Under the pieces are notes generated by a model, which made no database searches, was not told where the DNA came from, and saw only the letters and a list, made by a program, of their open reading frames with translations. A stretch of DNA of 64,000 bases. Source: Rhodobiaceae bacterium. GTDB taxonomy: Bacteria; Pseudomonadota; Alphaproteobacteria; Rhizobiales; Tepidamorphaceae. The DNA is taken from assembly GCA_020637985.1 (NCBI GenBank), contig JACKJK010000008.1, positions 1 to 64,000 of the forward strand, in the 5' to 3' direction. Position numbers and translations under genes: made by a program. Within the stretch, counting starts at the first letter, position 1; every line of letters begins with the position of its first letter. Positions 52,655 to 61,524 of the stretch are shown in pieces.

Positions 52655-53653
52655 TCAGATGATTGGCGGCTTCCTGCGGCCCAGGATCAGGTCGCGGGCG
52701 TTGCGAATGCCGATTTCGATGTCCTTCGCCCAGTAGCGAAGCGTCATCGACGCGCCATTCGCGAATGGCGGGTCGATCCGCCTGTCGAACCGGCGGTCGA
52801 GCCTGCGCCAGTACGAAAGGTCGAAGCTCTCGGCCATCTCGAAGTAGGTCCGGTACCAGATCCGTCCCGCCCAGGTGTCGACGTTGCGGCCCATGCGCCG
52901 CGAGTTCCTGCCGAGAAGCCCGCAGGCGTCGCCGAAATAGTGGATGGCGACCGCGTCCGCGAGGCTGGTGCGGCGAAAGCACTCGTCGGCGGGGCAGTTC
53001 CATTTCTCATCCGCCAGATGATGCGAGTGTTCGCCGACCAGCGCGTTGACCAGCATTTCGTCCATCAGCGGCGGCCTGAGGTCGCGGCCCGCTTCCATGG
53101 CGCGTGCCCAGGCGTTGAGGAAGGAGTCGCCCCTGGGCCGGGCGATGCCCAACACGCCGATGTTGATGTCGATGCCCTCGCGCACCAGCCGGTCGACCGC
53201 CCGCTCGTAGATCTGCGGCGCCAGCAACGGGCGCACGTCGTCCAGGAACCCCTTGCGGTTGTGCTCGCGCGGCGTCTGCGGCGTGCCGTCGATGCCGAAG
53301 GCCGGGGCGTGGAAGCGGGTGACCAGCACGCCCTCGCGTTCAAGCGGTTCCCACAGCGCGTCGATCGGCCCGCGGAACACGATGTCGCTATCGAGCGACA
53401 GGGTGGTCGGGTAAGGGCTTGCCTCGAAGATGCGGTGCCGGTCGAACGACCGGCTCAGGCGATCGAGATAGACGACGTCCACGCCAAGCGCTTCGACATC
53501 GCGTTTCAGCCGGTCGCTGTGCGCGTCGGGCTTGAGGAAGACGGTGACCGGCCCGTCGTAGTGCTTGCGAAGCGTATGGATCGACACCAGCAGATGCAGC
53601 GCGTAGCCGGTTCCGAAATTGAAATAGACACAGCCGCGGCGGTTGTCGCTCAT
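52655..53653 (-). CDS. Glycosyltransferase-like protein
   Basis: A 332-residue protein. The N-terminus YFNFGTGYALHLLVSIHTLRK and the acidic motif TLSLDSDIVF look like the nucleotide-sugar and DxD metal site of a GT-A (GT8-like) glycosyltransferase. FLNAWARAMEAG and the late HLADEKWNCP are also in keeping. ATG 53653 (MSDNRRGCVY) is chosen. The acceptor is unknown, and it has no clear partner among its neighbours. Confidence 0.65.
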   Translation of the reverse strand: MSDNRRGCVYFNFGTGYALHLLVSIHTLRKHYDGPVTVFLKPDAHSDRLKRDVEALGVDVVYLDRLSRSFDRHRIFEASPYPTTLSLDSDIVFRGPIDALWEPLEREGVLVTRFHAPAFGIDGTPQTPREHNRKGFLDDVRPLLAPQIYERAVDRLVREGIDINIGVLGIARPRGDSFLNAWARAMEAGRDLRPPLMDEMLVNALVGEHSHHLADEKWNCPADECFRRTSLADAVAIHYFGDACGLLGRNSRRMGRNVDTWAGRIWYRTYFEMAESFDLSYWRRLDRRFDRRIDPPFANGASMTLRYWAKDIEIGIRNARDLILGRRKPPII

Positions 53654-53777
53654 GGTTGGTCTTCCCGGTTTGCGCTGTTCCCCGGCGACTGCCGGCTGGC
53701 GTCCTGCCGCAACGGATGTTCGGTCGGGTCGCTTGCATACAGCCTGCCGGGAAGGCCCCGCAAGGCCCGGTCGGAGA

Positions 53778-55376
53778 TCAGGCGGCTCCCGCCGGCTTGC
53801 CGGCACGAAAACCGGTCAGCCGCGGCGGCGAGGCGCGCCTGCCGCTGCCGCGTTTCGGCATGGCCGGCAGCACGAAGCCCTGCTGGTAGGCGGCGCGCGT
53901 GATCAGCCAGGCCTTCATTGCCGCACCGGCCAGCACCACGACGATGCCGCCCATCGGCGGCACCAGGGCAAGCAGCACGATCCCGGCAGCCATCGCCGGA
54001 ACGTACAGGCGGCTGGCCTCGATCAGGCACATGCGGGCAGCCGGCGGGATCCGGTGCGCCCGTGCGCCGGCGACCAGCCACATCCAAGCACCAAGCGCCA
54101 CTGCGCTTGCGGCGGCGCCGATGCCGGCGACCCAGCCGGCGGGATTGATGCCGGGGAGGGCTTCCGCGACGGCGAGGTAGAGGCCCGCGCCCTCTGCCAG
54201 TCCTGTGGCGACGAGAAGCGGCGGCATCGGCTTCGCGCGCCACGCCGGGATGCCCTTGGCGGCGTGCAGGATACGCGCCTGACAATAGAGGAAGGCAGCG
54301 GCGGCGACACCGATCAGCGCGGCAAGCAGCATCGATACGCCGATCAGCAGCGCCAGCCCGATCAGCGGAAACATGACCGCGACCACATAGATCTCCCGGC
54401 TCATCCACGAGGTCTGCGGCCGGCGGATGGCGTTGAGGAAGCGGCTCTTGCGGCCGATCTTCAGGAACACGAAGAAGAGCCCCAGCGAAATGATCGCGGC
54501 TCCCGCAACGAGTAGGGCCTTCGCAGCCATCGGCGTCACCAGCCCGCCGAGCATCACCGCGCAGGCAACCAGCAGGAAGCCGGACCCCAGCCCGCCGAGA
54601 ATGAAGTTCATCGCCGCGCGCATGTCCCAGAAGGTCTGCAGCCTGCCGGCCAGCGGATCGGTGCCGGGCGCGGGCGCGTCGGCGTGGGCGGCGGTGTCCT
54701 CGAGCCCATCAATGCTGCCCGGCACGTCGTAGAGATACCTGATCTGCGGATCGGTCTTCAGGAAGTCGTTGATCTGGAAAGTGTGCCCCCGCGCCAGCTG
54801 CGACACCTTGCTGTCCGCGTCGTTGAAATCCCCGAAGGTGATCGCCTGCGCGATGCAGGACGCCGAACAGGCCGGCGTGACCTCCGAATCCACGCCCGGC
54901 GTCAGGCCGCGATCCTTGGCCTCGTCGATCCGGTCGATGCAGAAGGTGCATTTCTGCGCCACGCCGAGGCGTTCGGGGTGGGCGGCGTGCTGCTCCTGCA
55001 CGGTCGGCCTGCCGTAATAGAAATCTGCCTCGTGCGCGATGGTGCGTGCCTGGTAGGGGCAGGCAACGGCGCAATAGGCGCAGCCGATGCAGGTGTCGTA
55101 GTCCATGACGACGAGGCCGTCGTCGCGCTGGAAGGTGGCGCCTGTCGGGCACACCGGCACGCAGGGCGGCTCGGCGCAGTGCTGGCAGCCGACGACGAGG
55201 AAGAACCGCGACACGTCCGGGTAGCTGCCCTGCTCAACGTCGAGCACCGAACGCCACTGGATACCGGGCGCGGTGTCGTTGGCGTGCTTGCAGGAGATGG
55301 TGCAGGTCTGGCAACCGACGCAGCGGTTGACGTCGACGACCATGCCGTAGCGCGGGGTATGGGCGGTCTGCGTCAC
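53778..55376 (-). CDS. Fe-S electron transfer subunit fused to membrane anchor
   Basis: A 532-residue fusion. Residues 1-210 are a DmsB/NrfC-like four-cluster ferredoxin: CVGCQTCTISC (Cys19, 22, 25, 29), CQHCAEPPCVPVC, CIGCAYCAVACPY, and CTFCID with CSASC. Residues about 260-510 form a DmsC-like anchor with seven to nine helices. In relatives these are usually two proteins. It passes electrons between the Mo subunit (55373-58147, ATGA overlap) and the quinone pool. Confidence 0.88.
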   Translation of the reverse strand: MTQTAHTPRYGMVVDVNRCVGCQTCTISCKHANDTAPGIQWRSVLDVEQGSYPDVSRFFLVVGCQHCAEPPCVPVCPTGATFQRDDGLVVMDYDTCIGCAYCAVACPYQARTIAHEADFYYGRPTVQEQHAAHPERLGVAQKCTFCIDRIDEAKDRGLTPGVDSEVTPACSASCIAQAITFGDFNDADSKVSQLARGHTFQINDFLKTDPQIRYLYDVPGSIDGLEDTAAHADAPAPGTDPLAGRLQTFWDMRAAMNFILGGLGSGFLLVACAVMLGGLVTPMAAKALLVAGAAIISLGLFFVFLKIGRKSRFLNAIRRPQTSWMSREIYVVAVMFPLIGLALLIGVSMLLAALIGVAAAAFLYCQARILHAAKGIPAWRAKPMPPLLVATGLAEGAGLYLAVAEALPGINPAGWVAGIGAAASAVALGAWMWLVAGARAHRIPPAARMCLIEASRLYVPAMAAGIVLLALVPPMGGIVVVLAGAAMKAWLITRAAYQQGFVLPAMPKRGSGRRASPPRLTGFRAGKPAGAA

Positions 55377-58147
55377 GCGCGCCTCTTTCTCTTCGCGCTC
55401 TGGTCGGGATCGCGCTCGACGCGCACCCGCGTGATGTCCGAGCCGCTGCCGGTGGAGTCGGTCAGCGACAGCGCCAGCGCGGTTAGCGAATTGAGGCTCG
55501 GCAGGTTGAAGTCCTTCGCCACTGGCGTCGCCCAGTGGTCGAACTGCCCGATCATGACGATGGTATCCGGGCGGATGCCGTTGCGCAGCACCGCGCGCCC
55601 GCGCGTCACGCCCGTTGGCGAGGTGATCAGGACCCAGTCGTTATCGGTGATGCCGGCCTTCGCCGCAGTTTCGGGGTTCAGGATCACGCCGCGGTGGCCG
55701 GCGACGTTGTTGGCGACCTCCCGGATCATCGGCAGGCCGACGTTGGCGCCCCAGGCGTATTGCATCGAGCGCGCCGTCAGCGCCCACAGCGGGAAGTCGT
55801 CCGGGTCCTTGCCGACCTCGCGGATGTGGTCGATCCAGATGTCCGGGAACGATACATACGACGGCATCGGCTCGTATTCGTCGAGCTGGGTGTCCCACCA
55901 GTTGACGCCGGCCTCGTGCAGCCGATTGGCCAGTTGCCGCCCGTGCCGGTAGACACGCTCCTGATAGGGCAGCTCGAAGCGCAGGCCCTGTTCGCGCAGC
56001 GTCTGGGCGAGGAACCAGTTGGTTTCGGGAAACTCGCGCAGCATGTAGCCTTCGCGCCTGAACCAGTCGAGATCGCGCACCTCGGCCCCGTTCGAGACTT
56101 CGTGGCTCGCCGCCTTCGCCACCTGTCCCCAGATGTCCTCGACGCTCGGCTGGGCGTCGGCGGGCAGCGAATAGTCGTAGGCATCCGTCTTCAGCTTGAT
56201 GCCGGCCGAGCCGCGGTTGATCGCGGCGACATATTCCTTCAGCAACCCGGCGCGCCTGGCCAGTTGCGTGGCGATCTCCGTCATGTCCATACAGTCGACA
56301 GTCTTCTTGCCCACCGGCTGGCGGATGCCCCAGCCCTCCTTCTTCCAGAACGCCTGCATCATCTTGGTGTTGCCCACGCGGATCAGTTGCAGGCTTTCCA
56401 GATCCGTCGCCTCGGGCAGCAGGATGTCGGCCATGTAGTTGGTCTCGTCCTGCGTGTAGGCGAAGGCGACGGTGAAGGGGAACTCGGCGATGCGCTCGGC
56501 CACCTCCGGCGCGTTCCACGACGAGATCGACGGGTTGGTGCGGTAACAGAACCAGATGTCGGGCTTGGTCGCCGTCGGCCAGTTCTCCGGCTGCTCCTTC
56601 TGGAACAGCCACGGCAGGTGCGCCGGCCCCAGCGCCGGCGACCACGGGCTGTCCGCGGCGAGAGGAACCAGCGTGTTGTAGGCGTTGCGGATCTTCGGCT
56701 TCGGCTGCCAGCCGTTGCGCGAGGTGTCATTGAACGGGAAGTGCATGAACCCGTCCTCGCCGTGGCGCACGCTGTCGGCGCGGTAGTGCGCCGGGCGCAC
56801 CAGCTTGACGTTGGTGCCGAGCAATCCGCCGGGCACCTCCAGCGCGCCGACAAGCACGGCGAGCACGGTGCGCGCCCACGTCGTCTGGTATCCGCCCCAG
56901 CCGTTGTTGACGCCCTTGCCGAGCATCACCGCCACCGGGCGGTAGGGGAAGGTGCGCCCGTCGATCTCGATGGTCTCGCCGATCGATGCATGGGCGAGGT
57001 ATTCATCCGCGATGCGCCGGATCGTGTCGGCGGCAATGCCGGTCTTCTCCTGCGCCCACTCCGGAGAATACGGCCGGACATGTTCGATCAGCTTCTCGAA
57101 GGCGGTGATGCCGGGAATGTCCTCGTGCGTCCAATCCTGACCGTCCGGCCCCTTCTCGACGCCGCTGACCTTGCCTGCGCCGGTCAGCGCGGGCTGGATG
57201 CCGTCTGTGTTGTAGGGCACCGCCTTGCCGATCTTCTCGTCCCACACCAGCGGCTCGTGGCTGCCGGGATCACGCAGGAAGAAGCCGTTCGGCCCGAGGA
57301 GATAGGGCGAGTTGCTCATCTCGCTGAGATACGCAACGTCGCAGACTTCCTGCGGGTTACGCTCGATCAGGATGCGGTGGATCAGCGCGAAAAGGAACGC
57401 CGCGTCGGTCTTCGGCTTGATGGGAACCCATTCGCCGGCCAGCGCCCCGGTGACGGACAGATGCGGCTCGACCTGGATTCGGCGCAGGCCGTGCGCGCGC
57501 GCGTCCGCCTCGCGCCACACGCCGACGACACCGCCGGAGGCTTCCACGTTGGAGCCGCAGTTGATGACGAACTTGCAGCGCGGCACGTCCGGCGAGACGA
57601 TGAAGGCACGGTGCCAGAGTTCGCCGTAGAGATGTTCGGAATGATAGCACTTGACGCCCTGTCCGGCGCCGAAGCCGAGGTCGACCGCGCCCCAGGCCGA
57701 CAGGAAGGCGGGAAAGGTTCCCATGTACTGGGTCGGCGTGCCGCCGCCGCCGAAGCTGGCGGCCACGCGCGGATAGCCCGCCTCGTCGCGCAGGCCCTTG
57801 TCGCGCACCTCGCGCAGCTTGCCCGCGACGATGTCGAGCGCTTCGTCCCACGAGATCGCCTGCCAGCCGGGATCGTGCTCGCGCCCCTTCTCCGGGTTGG
57901 TGCGCTTCATCGGCTGCTGCACGCGGTTGGGATTGTAGGTCTTCTGGATCAGCCCGTAGGCCTTGACGCAGACGCGCCCGTCGGCCGGGTGCTTGCCCTC
58001 CAGCGTGTAGTTGGATTCAACCCGCGTCGCGATGCCGTCCTCTTCCTCGACGCGGAGCAGATCGGGCCCGGCGACGCACTGATAGCAGTAGACGGGCTTC
58101 TTGGTCCGCTCGTTCTGCGGCTTGTAGGAACGGCTTCGCGCGCTCAT
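55373..58147 (-). CDS. Molybdopterin oxidoreductase, phenylacetyl-CoA:acceptor-like
   Basis: A 924-residue bis-MGD enzyme of the DMSO reductase family. The N-terminal Fe-S region has CYQCVAGPD and a distant GRVCVKAYGL; the usual third Cys of CxxCxxxC is missing. GGGTPTQYMGTFPAF, VINCGSNVEASGG and the C-terminal NDWVLITSPTGVTRGRA bind cofactor. No Tat signal is seen, so it likely works on the cytoplasmic face. It resembles phenylacetyl-CoA:acceptor oxidoreductase, which fits the divergent CoA-handling operon, but substrate is inferred. Confidence 0.85.
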   Translation of the reverse strand: MSARSRSYKPQNERTKKPVYCYQCVAGPDLLRVEEEDGIATRVESNYTLEGKHPADGRVCVKAYGLIQKTYNPNRVQQPMKRTNPEKGREHDPGWQAISWDEALDIVAGKLREVRDKGLRDEAGYPRVAASFGGGGTPTQYMGTFPAFLSAWGAVDLGFGAGQGVKCYHSEHLYGELWHRAFIVSPDVPRCKFVINCGSNVEASGGVVGVWREADARAHGLRRIQVEPHLSVTGALAGEWVPIKPKTDAAFLFALIHRILIERNPQEVCDVAYLSEMSNSPYLLGPNGFFLRDPGSHEPLVWDEKIGKAVPYNTDGIQPALTGAGKVSGVEKGPDGQDWTHEDIPGITAFEKLIEHVRPYSPEWAQEKTGIAADTIRRIADEYLAHASIGETIEIDGRTFPYRPVAVMLGKGVNNGWGGYQTTWARTVLAVLVGALEVPGGLLGTNVKLVRPAHYRADSVRHGEDGFMHFPFNDTSRNGWQPKPKIRNAYNTLVPLAADSPWSPALGPAHLPWLFQKEQPENWPTATKPDIWFCYRTNPSISSWNAPEVAERIAEFPFTVAFAYTQDETNYMADILLPEATDLESLQLIRVGNTKMMQAFWKKEGWGIRQPVGKKTVDCMDMTEIATQLARRAGLLKEYVAAINRGSAGIKLKTDAYDYSLPADAQPSVEDIWGQVAKAASHEVSNGAEVRDLDWFRREGYMLREFPETNWFLAQTLREQGLRFELPYQERVYRHGRQLANRLHEAGVNWWDTQLDEYEPMPSYVSFPDIWIDHIREVGKDPDDFPLWALTARSMQYAWGANVGLPMIREVANNVAGHRGVILNPETAAKAGITDNDWVLITSPTGVTRGRAVLRNGIRPDTIVMIGQFDHWATPVAKDFNLPSLNSLTALALSLTDSTGSGSDITRVRVERDPDQSAKRKRRA

Positions 58148-58215
58148 GCGTCGCCTCGCGCAAGGTGGCACTTCGGGTGCCGAACGGTAGGGCAGGTGGT
58201 TCACTTATACAATCG

Positions 58216-58318
58216 AAATTGCAGTAGGCGGCACCAAAGAAGCGGATCCATCGCCCATTGCGGGGACCCGTGGGATGTTTTCTCCGATCACTGCCGCTGA
58301 CAGATTGACCGCAATTTC
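58216..58318. promoter_or_regulatory. Paired inverted sites in divergent promoter
   Basis: GAAATTGC at 58216-58223 and its exact inverse GCAATTTC at 58311-58318 face each other across the 220-base gap between the Mo enzyme and thioesterase genes. They are well placed for the HxlR-type protein encoded at 60420 to control both directions. This is inference. Confidence 0.55.
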
Positions 58319-58367
58319 AAAAATGAACTAATTTCGGGTTCCGTATTGTCCTCGGAGGTGGATTTGC

Positions 58368-58760
58368 ATGACGAGCGCGCCTGACACGCTGATACGCGAT
58401 GTGACGATCGACGCCGACCGCGTGGTCACCTTCATGGGGCCGGACCTCCGGGTCTATGGCACGCCTTTCATGCTGGCCGACGCCGAGATGGCCTGCCGCG
58501 ACCTGCTGCTCGCCCACCTCGGCGAGGGCGTCGACAGCGTCGGCGTCGGCGTCCAGCTCCAGCATTCCGGCGCCGCGATCGAGGGCGACACTGTGCGCGT
58601 CCACACCCGGCTCAAGTCGTTCGATGGCCGCAAGGCGGACTTCCAGGTCGAGGTCTTCCGCGGTGATGCGCTGATCGGCAGCGTTGGTCACCAGCGCGCC
58701 GCCGTGCCGCTCGACATGTTGAGGAAGCGCGTCGCCTCCCTCGTCCCCGGCAAGGCCTGA
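58368..58760 (+). CDS. FlK-like acyl-CoA thioesterase
   Basis: A 130-residue single hotdog-fold protein. Thr32, Glu40 and His66 have exactly the spacing of the catalytic Thr42, Glu50 and His76 of fluoroacetyl-CoA thioesterase FlK; GTPFMLADAEMACRDLL surrounds the first two. GGAGG lies eight bases before ATG 58368. It may remove a dead-end or toxic CoA ester in the pathway. Confidence 0.8.
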   Translation: MTSAPDTLIRDVTIDADRVVTFMGPDLRVYGTPFMLADAEMACRDLLLAHLGEGVDSVGVGVQLQHSGAAIEGDTVRVHTRLKSFDGRKADFQVEVFRGDALIGSVGHQRAAVPLDMLRKRVASLVPGKA

Positions 58761-58773
58761 CGGAAAGCGCACG

Positions 58774-60423
58774 ATGGTCGAGCCGTCCTACGTCCAGGGG
58801 CCTTCGCATCCGCCCCTTCTTGAAAGGACGATCGGCGCCGCTTTGCGCGACACCGCCACGCGATTTCCCGGCAACCTCGCCATCGCCAGTCGCTTCGAGA
58901 ACCGCCGGCTGACCTTCGCCGAATTCGACGCTGCCGTCGACGCGGCAGCCCGCGCTCTGCTGGCGCTGGGTGCCAGCCACGGCGACCGGCTGGCGATCTG
59001 GAGCCCGAACCGCACCGAGTGGCTCGTCATCCACCACGCGGCGGTGCGCATCGGCCTGATCGTCGTCACCGTCAACCCCGCCTTCCGCGCCGACGAGATG
59101 GCCTTCGTGGTGGCGGATTCGCAGGCCCGGTTCCTGTTCGCCGCACCTGCCTTCCGCAGCTATTCCTACGCCGACGCCATCGCTTCGCGGCGCGGGCGGC
59201 TGGAAGATCTCGAACACGTCGTGATCTTCGCGCCGGACGCCGCGCCATGGATGGCGTGGCCGGACTTTCTTGCGATGAATGGCGGCGTCGACGCGGACCG
59301 GCTCGCCGCTGCCGAGGCAGGTGTCGATGTCCATGACGCCTGCAACATCCAGTACACCTCCGGCACGACGGGCAAGCCGAAGGGCGCGCTGCTCACCCAC
59401 TACAACCTGCTCAACAACGGACATTTCGTCGGCGAACGCCAGCGGTTGACCGAGGCCGATGTGATCTGCCTGCCGGTGCCCTTCTTCCACTGCTTCGGCA
59501 TCGGGCTCGGTGCGCTCGCCGCCGTCACCCATGCCAGCGCGCTCGTGCTGCCCTCGGAGAGTTTCGATCCCGTCGCCAGCCTCGAGGCGATCGCGGCGGA
59601 AGGATGCACCGCCTTCTACGGCGTGCCGATGATGTACATGGCGCTGCTCGATCACCCGGCCTTCACGGAGCACGATCTGTCCTCGCTGCGCACCGGCTGC
59701 ATGGGCGGCGCGCCATGCCCGATGGAGACCATGCGCCGCGCGGTGGAACGCATGCACATGGACGAGGTCACCGTCGTCTACGGCATGACGGAGACCTCGC
59801 CGATCTCCTTCCAGACCCTGCCCGACGACAGCAACGAGGTGCGCGTGTCGACGGTCGGCTCGATCCACCCGCATCTGGAATGCCGCATCGTCGATCCGGC
59901 CAGCGGCGAGACGGTGCCGCGCGGGACCAGCGGCGAACTGTGCATCCGCGGCTATTCGGTGATGCGCGGCTACTGGCGCAACGAGGAGGCGACGCGCCAG
60001 GCCATCGACGCCGACGGCTACATGCATTCCGGCGATCTTGGCGTCATGCGCGACGACGCCAACGTGCAGATCGTCGGGCGCATCAAGGACACCATCATCC
60101 GTGGCGGCGAGAACGTCTACCCGCGCGAGGTGGAGGAGTTCCTGCTCACCCTTCCCGGCGTCTCCGAGGCCTACGTCTTCGGCCTGCCCGACGACAAGTA
60201 CGGCGAGATCGTCGCCTGCTGGATGAAACCCTCGCCCGGCGCGGGCCTCGACGCCGAGGCGGTCCGCGCCGCCTGCCACGGCCGCATGGCGACATACAAG
60301 ATCCCGGCGCTGATCCGCGTGGTCGACCAGTTTCCCACCACCGCCAGCGGCAAGGCGCAGCGCTTCCGCATGCAGGAAATGGAACTGGCCGGCGAGTTGC
60401 CGCCCGGCGGTGTGCCGCAATGA
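58774..60423 (+). CDS. AMP-forming acyl-CoA ligase
   Basis: A 549-residue adenylate-forming enzyme. P-loop YTSGTTGKPKGALLTH, YGMTETSP, the hinge GRIKDTIIRGGENVYP and the catalytic Lys in TASGKAQRF are intact. It activates a carboxylic acid to its CoA ester, feeding the Mo enzymes, crotonase and thioesterase around it. The stop overlaps the regulator start (ATGA). Confidence 0.93.
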   Translation: MVEPSYVQGPSHPPLLERTIGAALRDTATRFPGNLAIASRFENRRLTFAEFDAAVDAAARALLALGASHGDRLAIWSPNRTEWLVIHHAAVRIGLIVVTVNPAFRADEMAFVVADSQARFLFAAPAFRSYSYADAIASRRGRLEDLEHVVIFAPDAAPWMAWPDFLAMNGGVDADRLAAAEAGVDVHDACNIQYTSGTTGKPKGALLTHYNLLNNGHFVGERQRLTEADVICLPVPFFHCFGIGLGALAAVTHASALVLPSESFDPVASLEAIAAEGCTAFYGVPMMYMALLDHPAFTEHDLSSLRTGCMGGAPCPMETMRRAVERMHMDEVTVVYGMTETSPISFQTLPDDSNEVRVSTVGSIHPHLECRIVDPASGETVPRGTSGELCIRGYSVMRGYWRNEEATRQAIDADGYMHSGDLGVMRDDANVQIVGRIKDTIIRGGENVYPREVEEFLLTLPGVSEAYVFGLPDDKYGEIVACWMKPSPGAGLDAEAVRAACHGRMATYKIPALIRVVDQFPTTASGKAQRFRMQEMELAGELPPGGVPQ

Positions 60424-61415
60424 ACGCGCGCGCGCCGGCACTGGCCATCGTGGCAGGCGAGGCGCAGCGCGCCGACCGCGCCGTGCCCGCAGGCTTCGCG
60501 CGCAACTGCACCATGGGCGACACCATCACGCTGCTGACGCGGCCATGGGCGTTTCTGATCCTGCGCGAGGCCTTCTTCGGGGCGCGCCGCTACTCGCAGT
60601 TCGTGCGCCGCCTTGCCATCCCCCGCGCGACGCTCGCCGCAACGCTCGCGGCCCTCGTAGACGAGGGCCTGCTGGTCGCCGAGAGCCGCGGCGAGGACAC
60701 CACCTGGAAGAACTACCGGCTGAGCGACAAGTCGCGCGACCTCTTCCCGGTCTTTCTCGGCTTCATGTGGTTCGGCGACAAATGGCTGGGCGACGGACTG
60801 CCGCCGCTTGCGCTGTTCCACAAGGCTTGCGGTTCGTGGTTCTCGCCGAGGATCGTGTGGGCCGAGACCGGCGAGGCCGTCGATCCCAGGGGCATCGCGG
60901 TCAAGCTCGCGTCCGACTACTGGCAGCGTCCGTCGGTAATCCAGCCGCGCCGCCGCCGGGTCCCGGGCGAAGGCGAACATCCGCGCCGTCGCCCCTGTTC
61001 GGTGGAGCGCCTGTTGTCCATCGTCGGTGATCGCTGGACGTTCTTCATCCTGCGCGAGTTCTTTCATGGCAACACGCAATTCCAGGACTTCCTCGACAAC
61101 CTGCCGATCTCCAGCAGCATCCTGGCCGGGCGGCTGCGCTATCTCGTCTCCGCCGGCTTCATCGAACGTGGCGACGAACGCGCCCGGTCCGGTTACGCGC
61201 TTACCCGCAAGGGACTGGACATCTACGGGCCAATGATCCTCATGAAGCACTGGGGCGATGCCTGGCTGCGCGACGGCAAGAGGCCGACGATGCAGTTTGT
61301 CGATGCGCGCAACCGCGACGAGCGAACCGCGGTCCTCGTGTGTTCGTCCTGCGGCGAGGCGCCCGACCCGCGCGACGTCGCCTATCGCGCAGGATACGAT
61401 CTCGAAGATGGCTGA
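60420..61415 (+). CDS. Tandem double-HxlR transcriptional regulator
   Basis: A 331-residue protein containing two winged-helix HxlR domains: the first around 28-115 (MGDTITLLTRPWAFLILREAFFG, seen as TRPWAFLILREAFFGARRYSQF) and the second around 190-290 (SIVGDRWTFFILREFFHGNTQF). A linker with a WFSPRIVWAETGE segment and a C-terminal CSSC pair follow or separate them. HxlR proteins usually have one domain of about 110 residues and act as dimers, so this is a built-in dimer. It probably regulates its own operon and the divergent Mo enzyme. Confidence 0.87.
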   Translation: MNARAPALAIVAGEAQRADRAVPAGFARNCTMGDTITLLTRPWAFLILREAFFGARRYSQFVRRLAIPRATLAATLAALVDEGLLVAESRGEDTTWKNYRLSDKSRDLFPVFLGFMWFGDKWLGDGLPPLALFHKACGSWFSPRIVWAETGEAVDPRGIAVKLASDYWQRPSVIQPRRRRVPGEGEHPRRRPCSVERLLSIVGDRWTFFILREFFHGNTQFQDFLDNLPISSSILAGRLRYLVSAGFIERGDERARSGYALTRKGLDIYGPMILMKHWGDAWLRDGKRPTMQFVDARNRDERTAVLVCSSCGEAPDPRDVAYRAGYDLEDG

Positions 61416-61524
61416 CGCGGGCTGCGGCATGGCCCCCATGCCGAGGGCGCAGTTGCGCGCAGCGCATGCCTGGAGTGAATTGGAAAGATGATGTCCGCGA
61501 CGCTTCGCCGGGTTGGAGAAATGC

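Noticed and set aside
51429..53003. Longer version of the RND adaptor starting at 53003
   Set aside because: The extension overlaps the glycosyltransferase-like gene and lacks a signal peptide; ATG 52556 begins with a proper one.
55535..58300. Open frame of about 921 codons on the plus strand opposite the Mo subunit
   Set aside because: Antisense shadow of a long, well-supported gene; no domain resemblance.
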